Source: Flavobacterium subsaxonicum WB 4.1-42 = DSM 21790
Lineage (GTDB): Bacteria; Bacteroidota; Bacteroidia; Flavobacteriales; Flavobacteriaceae
NCBI RefSeq assembly: GCF_000422725.1
Contig: NZ_AUGP01000007.1
Span: forward strand, 1-64,000
DNA: 64,000 nucleotides
Reading direction: 5' to 3'
The position numbers and the translations under genes are program-made. The notes under the pieces were generated by a model. That model had not been told where the DNA came from, did not search any database, and saw nothing but the letters and a program-made list of their open reading frames with translations. Shown one piece after another: positions 27,193-36,483 of this stretch (within the stretch, counting starts at the first letter, position 1; each line of letters opens with the position of its first letter).

Positions 27193-28242
27193 ATGAAAAA
27201 GTACTTTATACTGCTTTTCCTGGCCGCAATGGCTTTTACAGGCTGCTCCAGCGATTATACGATTTTAGATTCTGTGGGCAACGTTACACTAACTGCCGAT
27301 AAATCTAACCAGATTATTGGTAATGCCATTACCTTTACCGTTAAAGACGATAAAGGAACCGATGTTACTCAAGAGACTATTTTTTATGTTGATGGTGTAG
27401 CTATAGATGGTAACACATTTACATCAGAAACAATGGGTACTTTTGCGGTTAATGCTGATTACTCAGGCGTAAAAAGCGAATCGCTTACAGTAACTTTTGG
27501 AGATGGCTCTGAAATTAACTTTGTTAAGCGTGTATTGGTAGAAGATTATACCGGTACCTGGTGCGGCTATTGCCCAAGGGTAGCTTACGCTATAGAGCAA
27601 CTGCACCTGCAAACAGAAAATTTTGTTCCTGTTGCTATACACCGCCCAAGCTCTAATGTTTCGAGTATTAATTATGACCCCTATAACTACGACACATCCG
27701 AACTGGAAAACATTATAGACATTCCAGGCTATCCAAAAGGTATGCTTAACCGCATGACACAATGGAAATTTCCTGAACCAAACAATGTTGATAAAGCTGT
27801 TGCCTTAACTCAGGGCGAAAACCCTAAACTGGGTCTTGCCTTAACACCGGTTGTTAGTGGTGGTACTATAAACCTAAGTGTAAATGTAAACTTTAGTAAA
27901 GATTTTACAGGTTTAAAACTGGTAGTGTATGTATTGGAAAATGGTTTAATTTACGAGCAGCATAACTATACAACCTATTATGGAGGTGTAGATGTTATAG
28001 AAGATTACGAACATAACCATGTGCTTCGTGCAGTGCTTACGCCATTATTAGGTGAGGCTATAAGCGGCACTGAAACTGTTATAAACAATACGTTTACAAA
28101 ATCGTTTAACGTTAGTGTTCCTGAAAATGTCATTAATTATTCAAAACTTGAGTTTGTTGCCTTTGTTGTAGATGCAGATGGCAAAGCACTTAACGTGCGT
28201 AAAGCTGCTGCCGGCGATGTGCAGGAATTTGAAATACAGTAA
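27193..28242 (+). CDS. Omp28-related outer-membrane lipoprotein with CXXC
   Basis: This is a 349-residue lipoprotein with lipobox AFTGC (C18). An Ig-like region (about 30-105) is followed by an Omp28-related domain with EDYTGTWCGYCPRVAYAIEQL (C124 and C127), a thioredoxin-like active site, and the family phrase IDIPGYPKGMLNR, containing the cis-Pro position. Omp28 was described as a Porphyromonas surface protein; its enzymatic role is not settled. With the TlpA-like and T9SS thioredoxin-like proteins next door it forms a group of three exported CXXC proteins. A terminator follows. Confidence 0.9.
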   Translation: MKKYFILLFLAAMAFTGCSSDYTILDSVGNVTLTADKSNQIIGNAITFTVKDDKGTDVTQETIFYVDGVAIDGNTFTSETMGTFAVNADYSGVKSESLTVTFGDGSEINFVKRVLVEDYTGTWCGYCPRVAYAIEQLHLQTENFVPVAIHRPSSNVSSINYDPYNYDTSELENIIDIPGYPKGMLNRMTQWKFPEPNNVDKAVALTQGENPKLGLALTPVVSGGTINLSVNVNFSKDFTGLKLVVYVLENGLIYEQHNYTTYYGGVDVIEDYEHNHVLRAVLTPLLGEAISGTETVINNTFTKSFNVSVPENVINYSKLEFVAFVVDADGKALNVRKAAAGDVQEFEIQ

Positions 28243-28261
28243 TATTACTTTTTACACATAC

Positions 28262-28287
28262 AAAAGGCTGCCAGTTGGCAGCCTTTT
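28262..28287. terminator. Hairpin terminator between convergent operons
   Basis: AAAAGGCTGCC and GGCAGCCTTTT form a perfect 11-bp stem with loop AGTT. It lies between the Omp28-like gene and the end of the pigment operon and can work in both directions. Confidence 0.92.
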
Positions 28288-28311
28288 CTTGTTTAGACGA
28301 TCATGGGATGC

Positions 28312-29604
28312 TTATGCCCTGTTATCTATAAAGCTTATTGGTTTACGGCTCATAGGGTTAAACATAACACTATTAAGCTCCTGCAGGCTTACAAAAACAA
28401 TTTTAGGCGTTACCCTTAGTTTAGCCCTAAAATGGTCTTTAATTTCTGTCAATAACTCCTCAGTTGGGTTTGCAGCAGCTACTTTTATAAGTATCTCATC
28501 GGTTCCAAGTTCGTTGGTAGATATCTCTATAATATGGCTTTGTATATCGGTAAACGATTGCAGCAAATCTACCATAGCAGGCGGGTATAGCGTAGTGCCC
28601 TTATATTTTATCATCTGCTGCTTACGGCCAATTACAGGGCCTATTCGCGTAGTTGTGCGTCCGCAGGCACAAGGTTCGTTATGCAGCTGAACAATATCGC
28701 CCGTTTTAAAACGCACCAAAGGCATGCCTTCTATCCCTAACGTTGTAACGGCCAGCTCTCCGCTATGCCCGATAGCCACAGGGTTATTATCATCGTCCAA
28801 CACTTCGGCAATAATAAGTTCCGGGTGGTGGTGCCCCCCCTTAAAACGTTCACATTCGGCAAAAGCAGTGCTCATTTCGGTAGAAGCATAGGTAGAGAAG
28901 AGCTTGATATCCCACTTATCGGTAATTTTATTTGATAGCCTGTTAGCCGAAAAATCCTGGTTACGCAGTGGTTCACCAATGCAAATTGCACCTTTAATGC
29001 TGCTGTTGTTATAGTCTATTCCGTGTATTTCGGCATACTCTATAAGCTTTAACAGGAATGACGGAACTGTAATTAGGTAAGTCGGGTTGTATTTTAAGAT
29101 AGAATCCCACTGTAATTCAGGCACGCCGGCTCCTACCCTTATAATGCCCGCTTTTAATTTCCGAATGCCTAAAAAATAAGCCAGGCCCGCCATAAAACGT
29201 CGGTCTATGGTTGTCATTAATTGCACTACATCGCCCTCCTTAATACCCGAGCAGGCAAAAGAAATAGCCTCGTTGTAAGCCAGGCGGTCAAGGTCTTTAT
29301 CGGTTAGCCCGAAAGTTACCGGCTTACCCGATGTGCCCGATGTTGTGGTATAATCTACAATGGCCTGTTTAGGCACACACAAAAAATCATCGTTAAACTC
29401 CTGCAATTGCTCTTTGGTAGTAACAGGCAGCTGCTGCAAATCTTCTATAGTTTGAATTGCACTAATATCTATACCCTCTTTGGCAAAAAGCGCTTTATAG
29501 TAAGGCGAATTAGTAGCCACATATTGCAAAGCCTCTTTAAGCTTTTGCTCCTGGAAGGCTTTAATTTCGGGCTGTGGAACCGTTTCTATAGAAGGTATGG
29601 TCAT
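28312..29604 (-). CDS. AMP-forming acyl ligase (phenylacetate-CoA ligase-like), flexirubin starter activation
   Basis: This 430-residue member of the PaaK-like branch of the ANL superfamily has the P-loop YTTTSGTSGKP (about 85-95), TYASTEMSTAFAEC (A5-type motif), GEL..T..G motif (SGELAVTTLGIEGMPLVRFKTGDI), and a C-terminal domain with KYKGTTLYPPAM. The expected role is adenylation of 4-coumarate from the ammonia-lyase and transfer to CoA or an acyl carrier protein to start aryl polyene synthesis. That role follows from cluster content and was not read from the residues. It is the last gene of the 34-gene minus-strand run, 2 bases after the C45 gene. Confidence 0.9.
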   Translation of the reverse strand: MTIPSIETVPQPEIKAFQEQKLKEALQYVATNSPYYKALFAKEGIDISAIQTIEDLQQLPVTTKEQLQEFNDDFLCVPKQAIVDYTTTSGTSGKPVTFGLTDKDLDRLAYNEAISFACSGIKEGDVVQLMTTIDRRFMAGLAYFLGIRKLKAGIIRVGAGVPELQWDSILKYNPTYLITVPSFLLKLIEYAEIHGIDYNNSSIKGAICIGEPLRNQDFSANRLSNKITDKWDIKLFSTYASTEMSTAFAECERFKGGHHHPELIIAEVLDDDNNPVAIGHSGELAVTTLGIEGMPLVRFKTGDIVQLHNEPCACGRTTTRIGPVIGRKQQMIKYKGTTLYPPAMVDLLQSFTDIQSHIIEISTNELGTDEILIKVAAANPTEELLTEIKDHFRAKLRVTPKIVFVSLQELNSVMFNPMSRKPISFIDNRA

Positions 29605-29606
29605 TG

Positions 29607-31274
29607 CTAATTGAGTTTCTTATTTATTTTATCCAGATATTCCTGTGTTTTTTGCTTATCCGGCAGGGTAGTAATTTCTTTTGTCAGCGCTTTTTCAAAC
29701 TCAGCACGGGCAGCGGTGTAATAGCCACGGTTGTAATTATACAGCCCTGCTTTGTAATACACCACCCAAAAATCGGGGTTTAATGATTGATACCCGGCAA
29801 TAAAATTAGCCGGTAATACCGCCCCATCCTTAATAGCTTTATCCAAAACACGGTCTTGCACCCTATACTGCTCATAGTTTTTAAAAGCATCGGAATGTAC
29901 AAAATTATCTTCGGGTATTAAAAGCGAATCAATAGCTAAAGAGGTTGTGTTATTATTATGCTCGCTGCCAAAAACCTCATCAAGGTCGTACGCCACATAA
30001 GCGCCCAATTGGTAAGGGTTAGACGAGACCCACACCTGCCGGTGTTCCGGCTTAAAAATAACCGAATGGTGCGCCAGCAACTGGTTTATAGCCTTCTCAT
30101 TACCATAGCCTAAAGGCAGGTTATTAAGCCCATCGGTATTGCGCATAATGGCCGCGGCCTTAACCGGGTTTACCTTTCCGTGCTGCTCCAAAAGCTGGGT
30201 CATACGTTCGTAGCGATATTCGGAATGGCTGTTAACAATAGCCTCATCGTTATTTTTATCGCCTTTATAAGCATCGCTCTGAAAGTGATTGGAGCATATT
30301 AGTTGCGATGTATTAGGTACATCATAGACCCCGAATTTCTCCGGAGATACTTCTATCAAAACCGCCTTATGATCGTGTGCACTGCCCACCATCATACTTT
30401 CTGACACAAAAACCTCATGCTTTTTGGCTATCGCAATGGCCTGTTCTATGTTTGATGCATGCTGCAAAATATCGCGTGCCAGTATAGATATAGGCGTTTT
30501 AGCCACCATTGGCACATCCGATTTGCCTGAATTTAATGTTATGGTAAGCCCTTCAGCATTCATGCCTGATAGCGTGCCTATCATACCACCCCAGGTAACC
30601 GACATAAACGGGTACCCCTCATCAGGCTTTACAAACGATACTATTTTGTTTTGCGCAAATTCGTCGCCGGCATAAAAGTCGAGGTTGCGCGCCAGAAGTA
30701 ACGAGCCGTCTTCGGTATTTTCATCCCAGGCGGCAAAAGAAGTACACCCCACTAAAGATAGGTCTTTTAACGCATGCCCAATATCGTGGGCGGCATGCAG
30801 GTACAATACCCTTAAATAAGGCGGCGCAACATCATCATATTCATGTGAAACGTATTGTGAAAGGCCATAGATCTCGGTTTGGTATTCTTCCGGCACATGC
30901 AGGTATACTTTCCTGTTATACCATTTTAAAAATTGCCTGAGCAGGCTTAATTTGAATTTAGAGGGTACTATCTCCTTAACTTTTTCCAGAAAAAGCTGTT
31001 CCTGCCTCACAATAAGGTCTTGAGAAAGTGCCCCGGTAATAAGGCCACGCTGTAGCGGATCTCCCTCTACATACATTTCCCAAAGGCCCTGTTTATTTTG
31101 CAGTAAAAAGTTATTGCCGTAAGTAGCCCCACCACCAGGCTGATGCTGTAGTACCGGAACGGTTGCGTTATAACCCTGCGTTACCGGTTGATGATGAAGT
31201 GAATTGTAAGTACCGCAAGACACCAGCTGCAATAACATGCAGAGTGCCGGCAGTATGTACAATACCTTCTTCAT
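29607..31274 (-). CDS. C45-type acyltransferase/hydrolase lipoprotein
   Basis: This 555-residue lipoprotein has lipobox LVSC (C20). The central domain matches the peptidase C45 / acyl-CoA:6-APA acyltransferase family: SLVGCTSFAAW contains the autocatalytic Ntn nucleophile Cys (C177), then LLLARNLDFYAG, and GMIGTLSGMNAEGLTITLN. The C-terminal 60 residues look like TPR helices (AGLYNYNRGYYTAARAEFEKAL). The family cleaves or forms amide or ester bonds after self-processing. Placed in a flexirubin operon and anchored in the envelope, it could join the aryl polyene acid to the resorcinol or trim the product. This is inference. It lies 5 bases from the oxidoreductase upstream. Confidence 0.85.
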   Translation of the reverse strand: MKKVLYILPALCMLLQLVSCGTYNSLHHQPVTQGYNATVPVLQHQPGGGATYGNNFLLQNKQGLWEMYVEGDPLQRGLITGALSQDLIVRQEQLFLEKVKEIVPSKFKLSLLRQFLKWYNRKVYLHVPEEYQTEIYGLSQYVSHEYDDVAPPYLRVLYLHAAHDIGHALKDLSLVGCTSFAAWDENTEDGSLLLARNLDFYAGDEFAQNKIVSFVKPDEGYPFMSVTWGGMIGTLSGMNAEGLTITLNSGKSDVPMVAKTPISILARDILQHASNIEQAIAIAKKHEVFVSESMMVGSAHDHKAVLIEVSPEKFGVYDVPNTSQLICSNHFQSDAYKGDKNNDEAIVNSHSEYRYERMTQLLEQHGKVNPVKAAAIMRNTDGLNNLPLGYGNEKAINQLLAHHSVIFKPEHRQVWVSSNPYQLGAYVAYDLDEVFGSEHNNNTTSLAIDSLLIPEDNFVHSDAFKNYEQYRVQDRVLDKAIKDGAVLPANFIAGYQSLNPDFWVVYYKAGLYNYNRGYYTAARAEFEKALTKEITTLPDKQKTQEYLDKINKKLN

Positions 31275-31279
31275 TTTAC

Positions 31280-32803
31280 TTATAAATTAAGCTCTTTATT
31301 TATTTTATTGATAAGGTAGTCTTTACCTAAAATCTCAGAGCAGGTAACCACAGCACCAATGGTAACTCCAAGAACGCCGTGCATGTTAATGCTTTGGCCG
31401 GTAAGGTACAAATTATCTAATTTGGTTTTTGGCGCCAGGTACGTAGTCATTGGGTTATTGCTATCTTTTACATAACCGTATAGGTTGCCGTTTTGGCCAC
31501 CAATAAAATCGCGGTACGACAGTGGCGTAGAGGTATGAACCGACTGGATGCAATCGCGTATGCCGGGAAATTTTTTCTCTACCTCTATCAAAAACTTCTC
31601 AGTCTTTTCTTTTTTAAAGGTATCATAAGCAGCGCCACGGTCGGCTTCTTCAGCAGTGGTGTTAAAGGTGTTTTCCCACTCTTTAACCTCGTTAAAATCC
31701 ATAAAGGTAATCAGGGTCATGCTTTCGGCCCACTCGCCCTGGCCGTTTTTAACGTTCATAGACGCCATATAACCTTCCGGCCACGACTCTTTAGTGCACT
31801 CCATAGCCTTCCAAACGCGGGTACTATCTTTAAAATGATAGTAATTGTGGTTTAGATATTTAAATGTTTTGGGTTTAAACACCAGGTACAGGCTAAATGC
31901 CGACCCGGTAACTTCAAGTCCCTGCACCCTTTTATAAAATGCTTTCCTAAATTTATTTTCGCCCACCATTTTAAGGGTGGTTTTAGGCTCTATGTTCGAT
32001 ATAAAAATATCGGCAAAAACCTCTTCTCCTGTTTTTATTTTAGCCGAAACAAGTCGGTTGTCCTCGGTTTCAAATTTGGTAACTTCTTTGTATTTGTAGG
32101 TTTCGCCACCGTATTTTTTAAGCTGTTTAATAAGCTGCTTGGTTATGTTGCTACCGCCATTAATACAACGCCATGAGCTTTGCATATACGAGTTTACCGA
32201 TAGCGCATGCAGGTAAAATGGCGATTTATCTTCTACACCGGCATATAAAAAGTTAGACCCGGCCAATACCGCCCTAAGCTTTTCGTTTTGGGTAAGATTG
32301 TCAAAATATTGCTTGGCATTTTCAGAAAATATGCTGGTATCATATCCGTCCATGCTATTTCTAAGGTTGTACAGCGGAAAAGAATCGCAGGTTTCAATCA
32401 GTTTTTGGCAGTACTTTTTGAGGTTCTCCTCTTCATCCGGAAAATACTTTACAAGCTGCTTAATAAAATTATCGTATCCTTGTGCATGTGGGTACTGCTG
32501 CTCATCATCATCGAAAGATATAACATCGTAGGCATCTTCATCCATCTTTTTAAGATTAAGATCGTCCATTATGCCTATGTACTTAAAGTAATTGTACAGG
32601 TTTTGCCCCTTATCAAGCCCGCCTATGTAGTGTATGCCGGTATCAAAAATGGTTTTGTCTCTAACAAAAGTTTGCAGGTTACCCCCAAACTGGTTGTTTT
32701 TTTCGAGCACACAAACGCTGTAGCCCTCTTTAGCCAAAATAATAGAAGACACCAGCCCGCCAAGACCGCTTCCAACAATTACAATATCATACTTTTTTTT
32801 CAC
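31280..32803 (-). CDS. FAD-dependent oxidoreductase, phytoene-desaturase-like
   Basis: This is a 507-residue protein with no signal peptide. The N-terminal FAD-binding motif is IVGSGLGGLVSSIILAKEGYSVCVLEKN (about 8-35), followed by GGNLQTF, and a C-terminal FAD motif region LDNLYLTGQSINMHGVLG. It belongs to the CrtI/RetSat/CrtO-like group, acting on polyenes by desaturation, saturation or isomerisation. A second member of this group sits at 53731-55395, so the cluster has two. The chemistry in flexirubin synthesis is not established. Carotenoid synthesis is unlikely because no phytoene synthase or cyclase lies in the window. Confidence 0.88.
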   Translation of the reverse strand: MKKKYDIVIVGSGLGGLVSSIILAKEGYSVCVLEKNNQFGGNLQTFVRDKTIFDTGIHYIGGLDKGQNLYNYFKYIGIMDDLNLKKMDEDAYDVISFDDDEQQYPHAQGYDNFIKQLVKYFPDEEENLKKYCQKLIETCDSFPLYNLRNSMDGYDTSIFSENAKQYFDNLTQNEKLRAVLAGSNFLYAGVEDKSPFYLHALSVNSYMQSSWRCINGGSNITKQLIKQLKKYGGETYKYKEVTKFETEDNRLVSAKIKTGEEVFADIFISNIEPKTTLKMVGENKFRKAFYKRVQGLEVTGSAFSLYLVFKPKTFKYLNHNYYHFKDSTRVWKAMECTKESWPEGYMASMNVKNGQGEWAESMTLITFMDFNEVKEWENTFNTTAEEADRGAAYDTFKKEKTEKFLIEVEKKFPGIRDCIQSVHTSTPLSYRDFIGGQNGNLYGYVKDSNNPMTTYLAPKTKLDNLYLTGQSINMHGVLGVTIGAVVTCSEILGKDYLINKINKELNL

Positions 32804-32808
32804 TTTCC

Positions 32809-35800
32809 TTATCCCTTCCTAAGCACTACAAAAGTATCGCCTTCAAATTTGGTTTCAAAGCCTTTATAGGTGTTTATACCATATTGCTTAACCAAAATAA
32901 GCTCATGTGCCTTTTGCAGCACCTCTTCATTTAAATTTTCGATATGCATGTCAATCACTACCACATCATACGCAATAGCCAACGCGGCTTCAGGGCTGTC
33001 TAAATATGTAATATGATTACCTTTATTAATATAATTGGTACAGGCAACATCGCGCTTTTCTTCGGTAGGTATATAACTGGACACCCTGCGTTGCGAATGT
33101 TGCAATGCCAATAGCGTAGCCGTCTCGCCATGATCGTCAGCCAGTTGTAATATACTGCTTTTAGTCCCAATGTAATTATTAAGCTCATGATAAAGCCTCA
33201 GGCTATCCTTTAGATGCGCTTTTATCTCTTTAATAATTTCGTACTCCTTGTAGGCAAAACTGCGCACTATCTTGTTTTTGAAGTATTCAACGCCCTCCTG
33301 CTCGATACGCATTTGTGCAAACTGTGCCTTAAAGTACGTGCCTATTTTTTTTGTGCGCTCAGAATAATTACTGCCAAAATCAGTATCATCAGGCCTGATC
33401 CTTTCTAAAATCTTTAGCGTAATACTGCCATCGTTAATTATAAAATCGCCTTTAGGCAGCACCTCGGCATTGCCGTGAATAAGTATGGGCACAATATCCA
33501 GACCAAACTGCTCGGCCAGGTAAAACGCCCCCTTATGAAAACGCTGAATATGGTTGTTCTTAGAGCGGGTACCCTCCGGGAATACCACCAAAGAATAACC
33601 CTGTGCTACTTTATCGCGCAGATGCTCTACACCGCCCTCTACCCCCTGCGATACCGGATAAAAACCGGCCAGCTTAACGCCAATGCCAAATATGGGTGAG
33701 TTATAGACCCAATCACTCACCAGGTAAATAATTTTAGGGCTTAGCATGCCAACGGCAAGTATATCTAAGAACGAGGTATGGTTGGCGATGATAACCGCGG
33801 GTTTATCAAACGTTTCGTTATGCGGGTTGAGTACGGTTTTTTTTATAAACGGATTGATGTACAGTACCGACTTCATGAATTTAGATAGTATATACCTGAA
33901 TACCTTCATTTTAAAATCGCGCTTTGCCGGAAATATCGCAACCAGTACAAAACTTGTTATAGAGAGTAAAAATCCGCCAAGGCCGTAGTAAATAAACGAA
34001 ATGGTTGAATGCACCAACGTGCGCAGCTCAAACGGTGCTTTGCCATTGTTTACCCTGTGGGTTAAGAAAAACCTGAACAGTATTGGGTAAAATATAAATG
34101 TGATGATAAGCGCTGCAAACACCCCTATTAACGATACCGATGAAATGGATTTTAAGGCCGGATGCCCTGCAAACACTAAGGCACCTATGCCTAATATGGT
34201 GGTTAGCACTGCAAGTAGTATAGACGTTCTGTACGTGGCCATTTCGTTCTTGCCGGTGCTGTATTCTTTTTGGAGGGCGCTCGTCATAAAAATACTAAAG
34301 TCGACTCCGTGGCCAAATACCAGTGTACATACAATGGTGCTGAATATATTCAGCCTGATATCAAACACCGCCATAATACCCGTGGTAACAATACCCGTTA
34401 TTATTATCGGGATGCTGCTTATAAGTACCAGCTCTATACGCCTGAAAAAGAAAAACAGTATAAGCAGCAATGCCACAAAAGAATAGTTGATAAGCGCGTT
34501 AAAATCGTCTTTTAATCCGCCTAAGAATGTTTCGTTCATTTGCTGGCGGTCGATAACCATAATTTTTGGCTTAGCCGATAGTGTTGCAGCCTCGGCATCG
34601 CGCTGTGCCTTAGATACCTTTACCAATGTTGCCACGGTATAAAAACCATCTTTTTGGGCTACAAACTCGTTTATGGGAAGGGCTTTTATATTGAGATAAT
34701 CCTGCAGGGTTACAGACTGCTGTTTTTTATCGAGCACGTTGTAAAAGCGTTCGTAAGCATTTGGCTTAAAGCCAAGTTTGACACCTTCGGCAATCAGGGT
34801 GGCCTTTACCTGGGCTTTTTTAGCGGGAGTCCAGAAGTTGTTCCACCTTTCTATTTTTTGAAGCTGCTGTTGCTTAGACAACACAATACCCCCAATAGAG
34901 TTATAGACAAGCAGTTTATTATCTGTTTTATCTTTGCTTAACTGATTAAAAAGGTCGCTGTTTTTTTGCAGCACCTCATCGGGCGAAGTACCGTAAGCCA
35001 CCACATATAATGATTTCGAGGTAAGGTTGGTTGCACTTTCCAGGTGTTTTTCGGCCAGTTTAATATCATCAGGCACGTAGTTAAGCTGCGAGATATCTTT
35101 ATCATAAACCACCTTATTAAACGTAAAAAAACTGGCTACAATTATAAGTACGCTGGCTGCTATAAGCACTTTATTGTTGTGGAATGAGAACCCTGCAAGC
35201 CTGTCCAGCACCGTAGTGTGATGCACCTGGGTAGCTTCGCCGGTTTTAGGTTTATACAGGTGCGGAATAATAAGCAGCGAGAACAGCGAACTTACCATAA
35301 CGCTTGTCGCCGCAAATATACCCAGGTCCTGCAATGCGCCCGAGTTTACAAACAGCAGGCATAAAAAGGCAACAGCTGTTGTGGTACTGCTCATTATAAG
35401 CGGCTTTACAATATCGCGGTATAGCACGCGTATATCGCTGTTGTGCTTGTAGTGCGTTAATATGTGCAGGGCATAATCTATGGTAACTCCCAACAAAATT
35501 GACCCGATACTTAATGATATGGCCGATATAGTGCCCCGCAAAAAGTAAAGCAACGCTATAGCAAACACCACCCCAAAAATGGTAGGTATTAGTATAATCA
35601 GCGGAATAAAGAACTTGCGGTAATACAGCATTAAAATCAGCATTAGCAGCGATAGGGCTACAATGGTGGTAGTTTGTATATCGCTTTTAATTTGCCTGGC
35701 GTTGGCAACAGCAATGTTGGTGGCGCCAAAATATTCTATGGTTGCTTTGTCTTTGTATCTAGCATTAAGGTGGTCTCTAATTGCGTCCAGTTTATCTACA

Positions 35801-36483
35801 AACAGGGTGTTTTTCTCGGTTTCGTTACCCGGAAGTTTCGGGTTGATAAACAGCAGCAGCTTTTGGTTGTCTTTGGTTATAACGTAGCCATCCTGAAGAT
35901 GGAACTCATCTTCCATACCAAACTGCTGTAACTTTTTAAGGCCTATGAATGAAATACCAAACGGGTCCTGCAACACAAAATCTTTAGTTACCAACCCCGA
36001 TGGCGATATGATGTTCCTGTAATTACTGTTTACTACCGATGCAATGCTATCGGCAGAAAGTTTTTGCTCTATCTGTTTGTAATCGCTATCATCTAAAAAA
36101 AGCGGCAGGTTATTGTATACAAAGCCAAATACCTCTTGTATCCGTTCGTCGTCTACCCGGCCCTGGATACCTTTTATATAGTCTTTACAAGTTGCCTGTA
36201 CACTATCGGTAAAGGCATTGGCAATAACAGCAAGCTCTTCTGGCGCTACACCTTTTTTAGCGTTGATTATTACTGTTATCTTATCGGCAAAATTAAGCTG
36301 CCCCAATACTTTGGCGGCTTCATCTGATTTTTCGTTTTTAGGGATAAGGCGGGTAATGTCTTCCTCAAAAGAAATTTTAGAAGCAAAGTATCCAAATATT
36401 ACCAAAAACCCCAAAGCCATGGCAGCTGCCAAAACGCGGTTTCTGGTTACAAAAAAATGTATGGCTATAAAAAACTTATGCAT
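32809..36483 (-). CDS. MMPL/RND exporter fused to PlsC acyltransferase and a C-terminal Rossmann-like domain
   Basis: This 1224-residue protein has two RND/MMPL halves, each with a periplasmic loop (about 40-265 and 460-660) and a membrane bundle (about 270-410 and 665-850), including ITIDYALHILTHY-like TIDYALHI and GHGVDFSIF. A PlsC acyltransferase domain follows (about 880-1010) with NHTSFLD (901-907) and FPEGTRS (968-974). The last ~130 residues (from ILQLADDHGETATLLAL) look like a degenerate methyltransferase fold. Aryl polyene clusters commonly have an MMPL exporter and separate acyltransferase and glycosyltransferase genes; here pump and acyltransferase are one chain. It probably flips and/or acylates the pigment at the inner membrane. 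The start overlaps the upstream glycosyltransferase stop by 8 bases. Confidence 0.9.
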   Translation of the reverse strand: MHKFFIAIHFFVTRNRVLAAAMALGFLVIFGYFASKISFEEDITRLIPKNEKSDEAAKVLGQLNFADKITVIINAKKGVAPEELAVIANAFTDSVQATCKDYIKGIQGRVDDERIQEVFGFVYNNLPLFLDDSDYKQIEQKLSADSIASVVNSNYRNIISPSGLVTKDFVLQDPFGISFIGLKKLQQFGMEDEFHLQDGYVITKDNQKLLLFINPKLPGNETEKNTLFVDKLDAIRDHLNARYKDKATIEYFGATNIAVANARQIKSDIQTTTIVALSLLMLILMLYYRKFFIPLIILIPTIFGVVFAIALLYFLRGTISAISLSIGSILLGVTIDYALHILTHYKHNSDIRVLYRDIVKPLIMSSTTTAVAFLCLLFVNSGALQDLGIFAATSVMVSSLFSLLIIPHLYKPKTGEATQVHHTTVLDRLAGFSFHNNKVLIAASVLIIVASFFTFNKVVYDKDISQLNYVPDDIKLAEKHLESATNLTSKSLYVVAYGTSPDEVLQKNSDLFNQLSKDKTDNKLLVYNSIGGIVLSKQQQLQKIERWNNFWTPAKKAQVKATLIAEGVKLGFKPNAYERFYNVLDKKQQSVTLQDYLNIKALPINEFVAQKDGFYTVATLVKVSKAQRDAEAATLSAKPKIMVIDRQQMNETFLGGLKDDFNALINYSFVALLLILFFFFRRIELVLISSIPIIITGIVTTGIMAVFDIRLNIFSTIVCTLVFGHGVDFSIFMTSALQKEYSTGKNEMATYRTSILLAVLTTILGIGALVFAGHPALKSISSVSLIGVFAALIITFIFYPILFRFFLTHRVNNGKAPFELRTLVHSTISFIYYGLGGFLLSITSFVLVAIFPAKRDFKMKVFRYILSKFMKSVLYINPFIKKTVLNPHNETFDKPAVIIANHTSFLDILAVGMLSPKIIYLVSDWVYNSPIFGIGVKLAGFYPVSQGVEGGVEHLRDKVAQGYSLVVFPEGTRSKNNHIQRFHKGAFYLAEQFGLDIVPILIHGNAEVLPKGDFIINDGSITLKILERIRPDDTDFGSNYSERTKKIGTYFKAQFAQMRIEQEGVEYFKNKIVRSFAYKEYEIIKEIKAHLKDSLRLYHELNNYIGTKSSILQLADDHGETATLLALQHSQRRVSSYIPTEEKRDVACTNYINKGNHITYLDSPEAALAIAYDVVVIDMHIENLNEEVLQKAHELILVKQYGINTYKGFETKFEGDTFVVLRKG

